NCBI GenBank assembly: GCA_000761475.1 | Contig: JQNW01000011.1 | Span: 1 to 64,000, forward strand | From: Chromohalobacter israelensis | GTDB lineage: Bacteria > Pseudomonadota > Gammaproteobacteria > Pseudomonadales > Halomonadaceae | Length of the DNA: 64,000 nt | Reading direction: 5' to 3' | Program-made: the position numbers and the translations under genes | Shown here: in pieces, positions 52,284 to 61,369 of the stretch | How positions within the stretch are numbered: the stretch's first letter is position 1 | Layout: every line of letters starts with the position of its first letter | The notes under the pieces: model-generated | What the model was told of the DNA's origin: nothing | What the model saw: only the letters and a program-made list of their open reading frames with translations | Databases searched by the model: none

Positions 52284-52874
52284 ACGACTCAACCCAGGCT
52301 CCGGCGCCTCGAAGAGGCCCCGGAGCTGTTTCTGGACAGCTACGTCGCCGATGGCGACAACGCAGTGTTTCTTTCCCTCTGGGGACGGGATACCGCGATC
52401 CATGAACTAATGGCCAAGTTGACGCTGCCGATCAGCGAAGGCGGTCTCGACAGCCTGACCCTAATGGGAGAGCGGCCAGTCCGGCTGCGCATGAATCGCG
52501 ACCGACTAGGGAAGCGCACCACGCGGACCTATCGACAAACGCGGTTCGGCAGTCTGCTGAACCTCTGGTTGTTCGATCAGCGTTGTCAGGAGCCGGATCG
52601 AGCCAACCGACAGTGCTACGCCATCTTCAACGAACGAGATCCCCGACAGGATAAGAGCGCGATGCTCTGGTCGCGACTGCGGGATCTGGCGGCATATCCG
52701 CTCCTGGATCACTGGCGATCGACGATCGTGCAGTTGCTCCTCGAGCATGAAGCCATCCGCATGCTCGACCAGACGTCCGAGCGTCTGTCCGGCGTCTGGA
52801 TCGATCTTTCGCTGGCTTCGGCTCAGGAGGCGATCGGCCACCGCATTCAGTCCGGTGAACTCACCATCCAATAA
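52281..52874 (+). CDS. Hypothetical protein before the DUF6094 methyltransferase
   Basis: 197 residues, soluble, Arg/Leu-rich. Segments include FLSLWGRDTAIHELMAKLTLPISEGG, VRLRMNRDRLGKRTTRTYRQT and HWRSTIVQLLLEHEAIRMLD. The C-terminus is helical. I know similar unnamed proteins in this place in related ICEs, but no function. The frame is open from 52146; ATG 52281 follows GGAGGCGAGC and its leader. 14 nt separate it from the methyltransferase gene. Confidence 0.6.
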   Translation: MTTQPRLRRLEEAPELFLDSYVADGDNAVFLSLWGRDTAIHELMAKLTLPISEGGLDSLTLMGERPVRLRMNRDRLGKRTTRTYRQTRFGSLLNLWLFDQRCQEPDRANRQCYAIFNERDPRQDKSAMLWSRLRDLAAYPLLDHWRSTIVQLLLEHEAIRMLDQTSERLSGVWIDLSLASAQEAIGHRIQSGELTIQ

Positions 52875-52888
52875 TCCAGGAGGCCACC

Positions 52889-54061
52889 ATGGCTCTAATG
52901 TTTCCACGCCTGGCGCGCAACTTCGCCAAAAATGGCTATTACCCAACCGATGAGGCCACGCTCGAGCGTGTGCTGAATGCGCTGGAGACGTCCCATGACC
53001 AGCGTGTGCGCATCCTGGATCCGTGTGCTGGTGAAGGCATGGCGATCCTGGAAACCGCGTATCGCCTGGGCCGGGAGCGTACCGATGCCTACGGCATTGA
53101 ATACGATCTGGAGAGGGCTCGGCACATGCAGCGCGTCGTGGATGTCGGTATCCAGTCAGATCTGATGGATACCGTCATTTCCCCGCGTTCGTTCGGGTTG
53201 CTGTTCTTCAACCCTCCCTACGGCGATCTCGTTGGCGAGACCGGCGGCAGCAAGGGATATGCCGGCAAGGGACGACAGCGGCTGGAGAAGCTGTTCTACC
53301 AGCGGTCAGTGCATCTCCTGCAATACGGTGGGGTGATGGTCATGATCGTGCCGGGGTATGTGTTCGATGACGAACTATCGAGCTGGGTTGCCCAGCATTT
53401 CGATCGCGTCAGCGTCCACCGGGCAGTCGTCGACACGTTCCAACAGGTGATCGTGTTTGGTGTGCGCACCAGGCGCAATGCACTTCTGGCCAACAGCCAG
53501 ACGAGAGAGGTCAAAACGCTGTTACAGGGAATCGGCTCGAAGGACATCGAGCCGGACATCCTGCCGGAATACTGGAGCAGCGAATCCTACGATGTACCAC
53601 CGGCGATGAGTAGCACGCCGCACTGTTATCGCGTGACGCTGGAACCCGAGCAGCTGGAGCAGGAAATGGACCGTCTCGGCGGCCTATGGCCTGACTTCAA
53701 CCTCGCGTTCTGGACTGATGGAGTCACGCAGCGACGTCCGCTGCGTCAGCTGTCCAGCTGGCACCTCGCGTTGTCACTGGCTGCGGGAGGCATATCGGGC
53801 ATCGTGACCTCGAGGTCGGGGCGTCAGCTGGTCGTGAAAGGCGATACCTTCAAGGAGAAGACAGCGAAGGTCGAGTTTGAGGAGGACGCCGATGGCAACA
53901 TCACCGAGCGTCGCATTCTGACTGACCGTTTCGTGCCGGCCATTTTGGCCTGGGACGTGACAGCGGATTCTCCCGACAGGGGCCGACTGTTCACAATCAC
54001 GTCGACGCCGGCTGCTCCGGCCGTTGCTGAAACCACCGACTCGGAAGCCGAGACGGCATAA
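52889..54061 (+). CDS. DUF6094 N6-adenine methyltransferase-like protein
   Basis: 390 residues. SAM-binding motif DPCAGEG (44-50) and catalytic NPPYGD (108-113) define an N6-adenine DNA methyltransferase fold, here of the DUF6094 type (MALMFPRLARNFAKNGYYPTD is typical). After the methyltransferase (to about 200) a C-terminal part follows without a recognised recognition domain, ending in an Ala/Glu/Thr-rich tail. Such genes are found in conjugative elements next to a SNF2 helicase, as here. It may protect transferring DNA from host restriction; that is inference. Confidence 0.85.
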   Translation: MALMFPRLARNFAKNGYYPTDEATLERVLNALETSHDQRVRILDPCAGEGMAILETAYRLGRERTDAYGIEYDLERARHMQRVVDVGIQSDLMDTVISPRSFGLLFFNPPYGDLVGETGGSKGYAGKGRQRLEKLFYQRSVHLLQYGGVMVMIVPGYVFDDELSSWVAQHFDRVSVHRAVVDTFQQVIVFGVRTRRNALLANSQTREVKTLLQGIGSKDIEPDILPEYWSSESYDVPPAMSSTPHCYRVTLEPEQLEQEMDRLGGLWPDFNLAFWTDGVTQRRPLRQLSSWHLALSLAAGGISGIVTSRSGRQLVVKGDTFKEKTAKVEFEEDADGNITERRILTDRFVPAILAWDVTADSPDRGRLFTITSTPAAPAVAETTDSEAETA

Positions 54062-54070
54062 CCCAACCAC

Positions 54071-54161
54071 GATCGCTCCTCGAGGCGATCCATTCCCCAC
54101 GCGGGCAGACACGCTGCCCGCTGGGCGCATGTCTGCCCATTTTCGTAAGGAGATGGACATG
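54071..54161 (+). promoter_or_regulatory. Switch-like leader of the SNF2 helicase gene
   Basis: A small stem GATCGC/GCGATC (54071-54090) precedes hairpin 1, GCGGGCAG/CTGCCCGC (54101-54121). CATGT and CCAT in 54129-54140 can pair with ATGG-ACATG (54153-54161) at the start codon. TGTCTGCCC (54130-54138) is a perfect 9-nt complement of GGGCAGACA in hairpin 1 (54103-54111). Confidence 0.6.
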
Positions 54162-56384
54162 AACATGCCATGTACCACACCGGATAACGTCATCTCGCTC
54201 AACGATTTCATCGATGAGTTCGGTGATGGGCTTCTGGATACACTCAACCATACCCACCCCCCGGTTTATGATGGTCGGGGGCACCCGGGTCGCCAGGCGG
54301 TGATGGACTCACTGTCGCGCAAGCCGTTCCCGGCACAGGCCGATGTCGTTCAGGCGATATCGGCCTTGCTGCTAGATCAGAACGAGCGTGCCGGCATCAT
54401 CAACGCCGAGATGGGTACCGGCAAGACGATGATGGCGATCGCTGTCGCCGCTGTGATGGCGAATGAAGGCTATCGCCGGTCCTTGATCGTCTCGCCGCCG
54501 CACCTGGTCTACAAGTGGCGGCGCGAGATCCTCGAGACGATACCCGAGGCGCGGGTCTGGGTGCTCAATGGCCCGGACACGCTGGCGAAACTGCTCAAAC
54601 TGCGCGAGCAGCTGGGACAGCCCAGCGATGGGCGGCCGGAGTTCTACGTGATGGGCCGTGTACGGATGCGAATGGGGTTTCACTGGACGCCAGTGGCCAC
54701 CCCAAAGCGCACACTGGATGGCCGCTTCGCGGCGTGCCCGGACTGCGGCTGCATGATCCACGACAACGACAATGAACCGATCAGGTTCGAGTTGTTCCAG
54801 CAGACCGAACGTCAGCAGCGATGTGATGGATGCGGTGGCCAACTCTGGACACTCATACGACAGCGGCAACCTGAAGGAGATGCCCGCCGTCATTCGGTGC
54901 TCAAGGCCCTACAACGCATTCCGACCATCGGCAAGGTGACATCGGAGAAGCTGGTCAGTCAGTTCGGCGAGGCGTTCCTCTCGTCGATGCTGGCCGACAA
55001 TGTGCACGAGTTCATCAATCTGATGGACGAGAACGGCGACCTGGTGTTCAACGATCGACAGGCGACGAGAATGGAACGGGCGATGGCGAACATCGAGTTC
55101 GGCTTCGGCGAGGGCGGATTCCAGCCGAGCGAATTCGTGAAGCGCTACCTGCCCGATCAGTTCTTCGACCTACTCATCGTCGACGAGGGGCATGAGTACA
55201 AGAACGCGGGATCGGCCCAGGGCCAGGCCATGGGCGTACTGGCAGCAAAGGCACGCAAGACGCTTCTGCTGACCGGCACGCTGATGGGTGGCTATGCCGA
55301 TGACCTGTTCTATTTGCTCTTTCGGGTTCTGACGCCGGTGATGATCGAGGACGGCTACCGTCCCCAGCGCAACTCACTGGGTGCGGCGTCCATGGCCTTC
55401 ATGCGTGAGCATGGTGTCCTTAAGGATATCTACTCTGAGCGCGAGGGTGCTGGACACAAGACGGCGAAGGGCCGAAAAACCTCGGTGCGGACAGTCAAGG
55501 CACCAGGCTTCGGGCCGAAGGGCATACTGCGTTATGTGCTGCCCTTCACGGTGTTTCTCAAGCTCCAGGACATCGGCGGCGATGTACTGCCGCCGTATGA
55601 CGAGGAGTTCGTGGAAGTACCGATGTCGTCAGAACAGGCCCGTGCCTATGACAGGCTCTCCCGGGAGCTGACACAGGCGCTCAAGGAAGCGCTGGCACAC
55701 AAGGACACCACCTTGCTGGGCGTGGTGCTCAATGTCCTTCTGGCGTGGCCTGATTGCTGTTTTCGGCCTGAGACGGTCAAACACCCGCGATCGCGGGCGT
55801 TGATCAACTTCACCAAGTCGATCTTTGATGACGAGTCGACGATGCCCAAGGAGGACGATCTGGTCGCGATGTGTCGGTCAGAGAAGGCTGAGGGCCGCAA
55901 GGTCCTGGTCTACTCCACCTATACCGGTAAGCGTGACACGACGAGCCGCCTGAAGCGCGTCCTCGAGCAGGCAGGGTTGAAAGTGGCCGTGCTGCGCTCG
56001 AGCATCGACACCAGCCGTCGCGAGGACTGGATCGCGGACCAGGTTGAGAAAGGTATCGATGTCCTGATCACCAATCCCGAGTTGGTGAAGACAGGACTGG
56101 ACCTTCTCGACTTTCCGACGATCGCGTTCATGCAGACGGGCTGGAACGTATACACACTCCAGCAAGCTGCGCGGCGGTCCTGGCGTATCGGACAGCATCG
56201 GGCGGTGCGCGTGGTGTTCTTCGGCTACGCCGAGACCTCGCAGATCGCCTGTCTGCGGCTGATGGCCAGCAAAATTGCTGTGGCACAGAGCACATCCGGG
56301 GACATACCCGAGTCGGGCCTGGATGCGCTCAACAGTGATGGCGAGTCGGTCGAGATGGAGTTGGCCAGGCAACTGGTCGCTTGA
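54159..56384 (+). CDS. SNF2-type DEAD/DEAH helicase
   Basis: 741 residues. Walker A is AEMGTGKTMM (about 87-94), motif II is DEGH (VDEGHEYKNAGS), LLLTGTLMGG is motif III, and QAARRSWRIGQ is the SNF2 motif VI. Between motifs Ia and II a zinc-ribbon-like insertion has CPDCGC and CDGCGG pairs. The ATG at 54159 is favoured over 54153 because AAGGAG (54147-54152) then has normal spacing. Forms a methyltransferase-helicase pair with the gene upstream. Its role in the ICE is unknown; DNA translocation during transfer or counter-defence are possible. Confidence 0.9.
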   Translation: MNMPCTTPDNVISLNDFIDEFGDGLLDTLNHTHPPVYDGRGHPGRQAVMDSLSRKPFPAQADVVQAISALLLDQNERAGIINAEMGTGKTMMAIAVAAVMANEGYRRSLIVSPPHLVYKWRREILETIPEARVWVLNGPDTLAKLLKLREQLGQPSDGRPEFYVMGRVRMRMGFHWTPVATPKRTLDGRFAACPDCGCMIHDNDNEPIRFELFQQTERQQRCDGCGGQLWTLIRQRQPEGDARRHSVLKALQRIPTIGKVTSEKLVSQFGEAFLSSMLADNVHEFINLMDENGDLVFNDRQATRMERAMANIEFGFGEGGFQPSEFVKRYLPDQFFDLLIVDEGHEYKNAGSAQGQAMGVLAAKARKTLLLTGTLMGGYADDLFYLLFRVLTPVMIEDGYRPQRNSLGAASMAFMREHGVLKDIYSEREGAGHKTAKGRKTSVRTVKAPGFGPKGILRYVLPFTVFLKLQDIGGDVLPPYDEEFVEVPMSSEQARAYDRLSRELTQALKEALAHKDTTLLGVVLNVLLAWPDCCFRPETVKHPRSRALINFTKSIFDDESTMPKEDDLVAMCRSEKAEGRKVLVYSTYTGKRDTTSRLKRVLEQAGLKVAVLRSSIDTSRREDWIADQVEKGIDVLITNPELVKTGLDLLDFPTIAFMQTGWNVYTLQQAARRSWRIGQHRAVRVVFFGYAETSQIACLRLMASKIAVAQSTSGDIPESGLDALNSDGESVEMELARQLVA

Positions 56385-56389
56385 CCCCC

Positions 56390-56414
56390 AGCCCCTCTTC
56401 GGAGGGGCTTTTTT
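56390..56414 (+). terminator. Rho-independent terminator
   Basis: AGCCCCTC-ttcg-GAGGGGCT with six T, five bases after the helicase stop. It closes the antirestriction operon. Confidence 0.92.
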
Positions 56415-56544
56415 CTTGTCGTGTTTAGGGTACATCCCACTTGCTACGGGTTGAGACACTTGATTAGTGTAGCGATAAGGCATTGACAAATACCCAATTC
56501 GCAACGCACCCTAATCGCTAACCCTATTCGCTACAGATGCCTCG

Positions 56545-57177
56545 ATGTTTATACGTGCCTATCTTCGTGCGAGTACCTCTGAGCAGGATTCTCAGCGTGC
56601 TCGTAAGCAGCTGATGGATTTCGCAACTCAGCACGGTGTCCCCATCGCAAGCTGGTATGCAGAAAATGCTTCAGGCGCATCCTCTCAGAGACCGGAATTG
56701 CAGAGGCTCTTGAATGATGCGCATCCTGGTGACGTCTTGTTGGTTGAGGCCATTGATCGGCTTTCTCGACTGAACCGGGACGACTGGCGTCTACTGCGTG
56801 GAGAGCTCGATAAGAAGGGATTAAGAGTCGTCGCACTAGACTTACCCACTAGCTACCTTGCTCTCTCGGCTAATGCCTCGGATGAATTTACGGGTCGTGT
56901 ACTTGATGCAGTCAACGGTATGATGCTTGATACTCTGGCAGCGGTGGCACGGAAAGACTACGAGGATCGCCGTTTCCGACAAATGCAGGGTATTAGTAAA
57001 GCAAAGACTGAAGGAAAATATACCGGACGCAAGAAAAACACTAAATTGCGCCAACAAATCGAGCTATTGCTCAATTCTAATCATAGTGATGGCCAAGGGT
57101 ACTCTGTAAGAAGCGTGGCTAACATTTTGGGATGCAGCACCAATACCGTGATGTCGGTGAAGAAGCATGGTGTTTGA
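56545..57177 (+). CDS. Serine recombinase (resolvase/invertase type)
   Basis: 210 residues. N-terminal catalytic domain: MFIRAYLRASTSEQDSQRA (Ser in YLRAST), LLVEAIDRLSRLNRDDW (the Arg motif) and the long E helix. The C-terminal helix-turn-helix (YSVRSVANILGCSTNTVMSVKK) is present. Full length for a resolvase. It lies alone between the operon terminator and the lower-GC cargo and may mark the entry of a separate mobile unit; no res site was identified. Confidence 0.9.
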   Translation: MFIRAYLRASTSEQDSQRARKQLMDFATQHGVPIASWYAENASGASSQRPELQRLLNDAHPGDVLLVEAIDRLSRLNRDDWRLLRGELDKKGLRVVALDLPTSYLALSANASDEFTGRVLDAVNGMMLDTLAAVARKDYEDRRFRQMQGISKAKTEGKYTGRKKNTKLRQQIELLLNSNHSDGQGYSVRSVANILGCSTNTVMSVKKHGV

Positions 57178-57205
57178 ATCAAGTGGAGACGTGGAGGTAT
57201 AAGGT

Positions 57206-57814
57206 GTGGCCAATAATAGCGACAAATCAATGACAGATGAGAAAAGGTTTGTGGAGTCGGCGCAACCACATAGTTGGCTATTGGTTGCGGTCAATCTACA
57301 TACACAAGCAGTTTCACTACACAAGACCAGTGGCAAATCTGTCACCAGCCTCCTTTCTAATGAAGATGAATTAAAGGGTCAATGGGATGCCACAAACCGG
57401 TCTGTTTTCCTCCTCGGCGGTTTTGCTATAGAGAATTGTTTAAAAGCTTTTCTTGTATATGAGAACCCGAGCTGGATTTCAAATGGAAAGTTATCCAAGG
57501 AACTAAAAACACACTCTCTTACAGACTTATCCTCCAAGGTGAATCAATTGCCTAATCCACTTCATGGACAGTGGGTGATACATTCATTTCAAAACGGCTT
57601 AGAATCTTGGGCACGTTATCCATGTGGCTTGACAGCAGGTGACCTAGGAGAAGAAGGTGTGCTTACAGACCGTCTATGGCTTGGCTACCTCCGGCTCATA
57701 GGGGCTTATGGAAGTCAGTTACAAGATATGCTCAAGCGTCCTTGGCGGGGGCCTCATGGGTTTTATGGCCATTATGAGTTTTCTGGGAACTTTTTTGCCA
57801 CAGACATAAATTAG
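57206..57814 (+). CDS. HEPN-like protein
   Basis: 202 residues from a GTG with GGAGG 8 nt upstream. The central part LLGGFAIENCLKAFLVYENPSW ... ELKTHSLTDLSSKVNQLP is the pattern of HEPN-domain proteins (A-E-LKA ... H-L), and SWARYPCG follows where such proteins carry a conserved R-Y-P. HEPN proteins are often RNases or partners of nucleotidyltransferases in toxin or defence systems. The R-x4-6-H nuclease motif is not clear. DNA is A+T-richer than the ICE core. A partner gene may be the next one. Confidence 0.6.
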   Translation: MANNSDKSMTDEKRFVESAQPHSWLLVAVNLHTQAVSLHKTSGKSVTSLLSNEDELKGQWDATNRSVFLLGGFAIENCLKAFLVYENPSWISNGKLSKELKTHSLTDLSSKVNQLPNPLHGQWVIHSFQNGLESWARYPCGLTAGDLGEEGVLTDRLWLGYLRLIGAYGSQLQDMLKRPWRGPHGFYGHYEFSGNFFATDIN

Positions 57815-57827
57815 AATAAAGGGGATA

Positions 57828-58271
57828 ATGATGTTTGGAATACCGTGGTATACCTGGGCAATAGCTGCAATCGTTGCTGTGTATTTTTTATTAAAACTTC
57901 CTAACCGTAATCGATATAAGGCAGCTGACATTGTAGGAAGCTCTATAAATGTGAAACCACAATATGTAGAGGATATGATTGCTAAGATGGGATCCGAAAA
58001 GAGCGATCTTTATTCCAAGCAAATTGTAGCATGGAAAGACAAGGACCCAAGCATTGTGGAGCAAGGAGTTTTAACTTTCTTCATTTACCAAATAATTAAA
58101 AATGATAGCCCAGAGAACGTCAAATGGTGGCAGAACAGGCTAGATGAATTTGGTTATCGGTACGCGATCGGCTTAGGTGATGTTGAGACGGCATTTATGT
58201 TTCTGAGCAAAATTGTCAACACTGGAAGTGAAAGTGAATTCTTGGAAGCGTATAATAGAACTTATATGTGA
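57828..58271 (+). CDS. Small membrane-anchored protein
   Basis: 147 residues. One N-terminal transmembrane helix (GIPWYTWAIAAIVAVYFLLK) and a soluble helical domain (VKPQYVEDMIAKMGSEKSDLYSKQIVAWKDKDPSIVEQG ...). No family recognised. It begins 14 nt after the HEPN-like gene, so the two probably form an operon. Lower GC suggests recent acquisition. Confidence 0.55.
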   Translation: MMFGIPWYTWAIAAIVAVYFLLKLPNRNRYKAADIVGSSINVKPQYVEDMIAKMGSEKSDLYSKQIVAWKDKDPSIVEQGVLTFFIYQIIKNDSPENVKWWQNRLDEFGYRYAIGLGDVETAFMFLSKIVNTGSESEFLEAYNRTYM

Positions 58272-58557
58272 TCGCGGCATTTAAAGACAGTCTCATGTTA
58301 TCATGTGGCATCCACCTTACGACCGTAGTAGGCTTTCAATGCCTCATATTCTATTTCATGTTACTGGTATCTTTGAAGCTTTCAGCATTGTTAAGTCAGG
58401 CAGGTTCTGCCCCGTTTCGGATGATCTTGAAAGGTTTCGATGCATGCTGAGCAATCGCGTCAATAGGCTACAATCAACATAGATTAAGTGCCTGGATATC
58501 TCCAAGCCCAATTTTCTGGACACACATCCATAGTGTGTATTCTTTTTTGTCAATATT

Positions 58558-59613
58558 TCAGCCTGGTCGTGTGTTCTTGGATTGAGATAGAGGCTTGCGT
58601 TTATATATCTCTGCCCTGCGTGGCCCTGTCAATGTGATTAGCTCCATTGATGTTATTAGACCTAATGCTCCTCCGACAAACATTAAGCCAATTTCTTTCA
58701 AGATATCAATTCCTGTTAGCAAAAACATTCCCCCTATCGCACTGCTTATCAAAGCATTTTTAACGATCCGTGACCACTGAAGCCGAAGTGGCTCAAGCTC
58801 GTATACCTTCCTTTGTACAATCTCATTGTCTTCTTCTAGTTGCGTTTTTATACTTTGTAAATCTAACGTGCGATCAGATTCCTTTCTTGAACTAGGAGGA
58901 TGGTGAAACCGCTTCTTGTAGACGATACTCCTAACTGCCTCTTTATTGGGGAGTTCTGGAACATTGTCCCACCTTGCAACCTCTACTCCATAGGCATTCA
59001 AAATCAGTTTAGAAACCTGCGGCCTTCTAAGTAACTGTAGATATCTTCCATCAAGAAGGCAAAACCAATCATCATCTTCTCTATCCGGCTCAATGATAAG
59101 CAACCGACTTGGATCAGGATATTGTTTCTCACTGACCCACGCGGCTATCGCAGGTTGATTATGATGGCGCATAAAAGCAACACGATGCTTTCCCTCAATT
59201 GCGGAAAAAACCCCTAAACGTCGAAACCAGCAATAATATACATTGTCCGTTGACCCAAATTTTGACGAATATTTTTCTATTCTCGCAGCTATGTCGTCTT
59301 CCTTTATGCTTTCTGGAAATCCATTTACTGACGACCCTAGAACGTACCTAGGGTCTACGTAGGCTTTGTATGGCTCACTTTCTTCTTCTTCCCAAAGTAA
59401 AAATGGAACAATGAGACGTAGAAATGAGTCTCCTCCGTATGAACAAGTGTTGAATGAACCCATCCAGTCATCAATGTACGGTTGCCCAAGGATTTTTCGG
59501 GAGTTTCTATCGTGGTCCAATTTTAAAGAACATATGTCCAAGATGATTTTTTCAAGTCTTGGAGCAATGTCCTGCTGGAGCACTTTATCTGTCTGAGATG
59601 GTTCCATTTCCAT
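58558..59613 (-). CDS. ParB/Srx-like protein with C-terminal membrane helices
   Basis: 351 residues. The segment RLGVFSAIEGKHRVAFMRHHNQPAIAAWVSE contains a G-x-HR motif like that of ParB/sulfiredoxin-type domains; assignment is tentative. A charged coiled segment (about 255-285) leads to two C-terminal transmembrane helices (ALISSAIGGMFLLTGIDILKEIGLMFVGGALGLITSM split at GID). Membrane-anchored effector-type architecture with a sensor-like N-terminus is common in defence proteins, but no homologue is known to me. Leftward, A+T-rich. Confidence 0.55.
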   Translation of the reverse strand: MEMEPSQTDKVLQQDIAPRLEKIILDICSLKLDHDRNSRKILGQPYIDDWMGSFNTCSYGGDSFLRLIVPFLLWEEEESEPYKAYVDPRYVLGSSVNGFPESIKEDDIAARIEKYSSKFGSTDNVYYCWFRRLGVFSAIEGKHRVAFMRHHNQPAIAAWVSEKQYPDPSRLLIIEPDREDDDWFCLLDGRYLQLLRRPQVSKLILNAYGVEVARWDNVPELPNKEAVRSIVYKKRFHHPPSSRKESDRTLDLQSIKTQLEEDNEIVQRKVYELEPLRLQWSRIVKNALISSAIGGMFLLTGIDILKEIGLMFVGGALGLITSMELITLTGPRRAEIYKRKPLSQSKNTRPG

Positions 59614-59663
59614 CAGGTACTCCTTGGTTCGGCAAGACAGTTGAGCTTAAATGTTATTTTGAA

Positions 59664-60917
59664 TCACGCCCTGGCTCTAGGTAACTCATTCCACCGCGTA
59701 GTGTACTCGGGGGACCTGAACTTTTGTCGCATGTACCAAGGCTGCCGTATGCCTTGCGCTGCCAGAAACACTGCACCTTTCCCATGCCGCTTCTTGATAG
59801 CTTCCATGGTGGCCATGAGCTTATCAGATTGCACTGACTGCCCGGGCTCCAGAATATCGAATTGGTGGTGCCGTCGATCTAGGACCTCGATCAGTCCGAC
59901 ACCAGCCTTCACGTACTGATGCCCAGGGCGATACAGGTGGGCCACTGTTCGTCGAGCCAGGCCTGCAACTAACCTTACGTCATCAGTCGGGAACGGCAGC
60001 TGTGCGGTGGTGCTTGCACTGACGAAGTTGGGCTCAAACGGGCTCGTGTGAAGGAAAACATGCAGGGTTGTTACCAGCCCGCGCTGAGCCCTGAGTTTAT
60101 CGACAGCTCTGGAAGCGTAGAGAGCCACTGCCTCCTGGATTGGCTCTAACGTGTCGGATCGCTTACCGAACCCTCGGGTACAGTAGATCTGTTTCTTTGC
60201 TGGTGGCACGTCCTCGAGGCTGAGACACGGGCGTCCGTTCAATTCCTCGATCGTCCGCTCAAGATTCACGTTGCTGGCCCGTCTGACGATCTTCGGGTTG
60301 GCTGTGGCCAGATCCCATGCGGAGTAGATGCGCAGGTCCTCGAGGCGCCTGGCTAGCCGCTTAGCGATACCCCACACCCCCGTCACGGGCATTCTCTTCA
60401 GCAACCACTCCCACTTGTGCGGCTCATCCAGTACGCATACACCCGCGCACTTCGGGATCTTCTTTGCAGCGTGGTTGGCTACCTTGGCGAGCGTCTTGCT
60501 CGGCGCGATGCCGACGCCCACAGGCATCCGGACGCTCTGCCACACTTTGCCCTTGATCTCCCTGCCCAGCTCGGTGAAGTCACCGGGCATGCCGGAGAGG
60601 TCCAAGAACATCTCGTCGATGCTGTAGACCTCGATTCTCGGGCTGAACGTCTGCAGGGTAGTCATCACACGGGCGGAGATATCGCCGTAGAGAGGGTAGT
60701 TTGACGAGAAGATAGCAACGTTGTGCTGACGCAGCAGATGCTCAATCTTGTGAAACGGCTCCAGGTCCGGAATGCCCAGCGCCTTGGCTTCCTTCGACCT
60801 GGCCACGACGAACCCATCGTTGTTCGATAGGACCACAACAGGCCTGCCGCGCAGGTCTGGCCGGAAGATCTGCTCACAGCTTGCGTAGAAGCTGTTGCAG
60901 TCAACGAGGGCGAGCAC
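59664..60917 (-). CDS. umuC: DNA polymerase V catalytic subunit UmuC
   Basis: 417-residue Y-family polymerase for error-prone translesion synthesis. Metal-binding carboxylates are seen in [18 protein letters not shown] (Asp 6) and [11 protein letters not shown] (Asp-Glu 104-105 region). The palm, finger, thumb and little-finger domains and the C-terminal RumB/UmuC tail are full length. The start overlaps the umuD end by 17 nt. Mobile elements often carry such a copy; under the SOS box at 61346 it would raise mutation in stressed hosts. Confidence 0.95.
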   Translation of the reverse strand: MLALVDCNSFYASCEQIFRPDLRGRPVVVLSNNDGFVVARSKEAKALGIPDLEPFHKIEHLLRQHNVAIFSSNYPLYGDISARVMTTLQTFSPRIEVYSIDEMFLDLSGMPGDFTELGREIKGKVWQSVRMPVGVGIAPSKTLAKVANHAAKKIPKCAGVCVLDEPHKWEWLLKRMPVTGVWGIAKRLARRLEDLRIYSAWDLATANPKIVRRASNVNLERTIEELNGRPCLSLEDVPPAKKQIYCTRGFGKRSDTLEPIQEAVALYASRAVDKLRAQRGLVTTLHVFLHTSPFEPNFVSASTTAQLPFPTDDVRLVAGLARRTVAHLYRPGHQYVKAGVGLIEVLDRRHHQFDILEPGQSVQSDKLMATMEAIKKRHGKGAVFLAAQGIRQPWYMRQKFRSPEYTTRWNELPRARA

Positions 60918-61335
60918 GGAAGAGCCTCACGGAACTGATCACAGTGCCCTCCACTTCGAAGCTGGAGCCCTCAGAAATGGCGATCGGAGGGTAGTCTTGG
61001 TGTGCGGCGATTAGCCGGCGTCTGGTGACGTCGAGGATCTTGCAGGTGAGGTCGCCATTGAGACTGGCCAACACAACATCCCCGTCACGCGCTGCTTCAG
61101 CTCGGTCTACGATGAGTAGATCGCCGTCGTAAATGCCCACACCTTCCATCGATTCTCCTTGCACCCAGCAGTAGAAGGTTGCCTCTGGTCGATGGATCAG
61201 AAACTCGTTCAGATCGAGCTTTCGGTCCATATAGTCGTCAGCCGGGGACGGAAAACCGGCGCGGACGCGGGACAGGAAGCAGGGTGCCGAGAAGGACGAG
61301 GCAACCTCATTGCGCAAGATCATGGTGATGGGCAT
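60901..61335 (-). CDS. umuD: UmuD-like error-prone repair protein (S24 peptidase)
   Basis: 144 residues if started at 61335 ([11 protein letters not shown]; a Met at 61323 is also possible, and the frame is open to 61380). A cleavage site for RecA-stimulated self-cleavage is expected near [17 protein letters not shown] (A-G). Catalytic Ser lies in [11 protein letters not shown] and Lys in GDLTCKIL. UmuD', the cleaved form, joins UmuC to make polymerase V. Placed with umuC under the SOS box. Confidence 0.93.
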   Translation of the reverse strand: MPITMILRNEVASSFSAPCFLSRVRAGFPSPADDYMDRKLDLNEFLIHRPEATFYCWVQGESMEGVGIYDGDLLIVDRAEAARDGDVVLASLNGDLTCKILDVTRRRLIAAHQDYPPIAISEGSSFEVEGTVISSVRLFRARPR

Positions 61336-61345
61336 TATCAAAAAC

Positions 61346-61361
61346 CTGGATAAACATACAG
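61346..61361. promoter_or_regulatory. LexA (SOS) box shared by umuDC and the SRAP gene
   Basis: CTGG-ATAAACAT-ACAG, matching the CTG-N10-CAG LexA consensus. It lies 10 nt before the umuD start on one side and 8 nt before the SRAP start on the other, so LexA bound here could repress both directions at once. Confidence 0.8.
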
Positions 61362-61369
61362 GTGGAAGT

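Noticed and set aside
58268-58450. 60-codon frame overlapping the end of the small membrane protein gene
   Set aside because: GTG start without a convincing ribosome-binding site, no features; likely chance in A+T-rich DNA.
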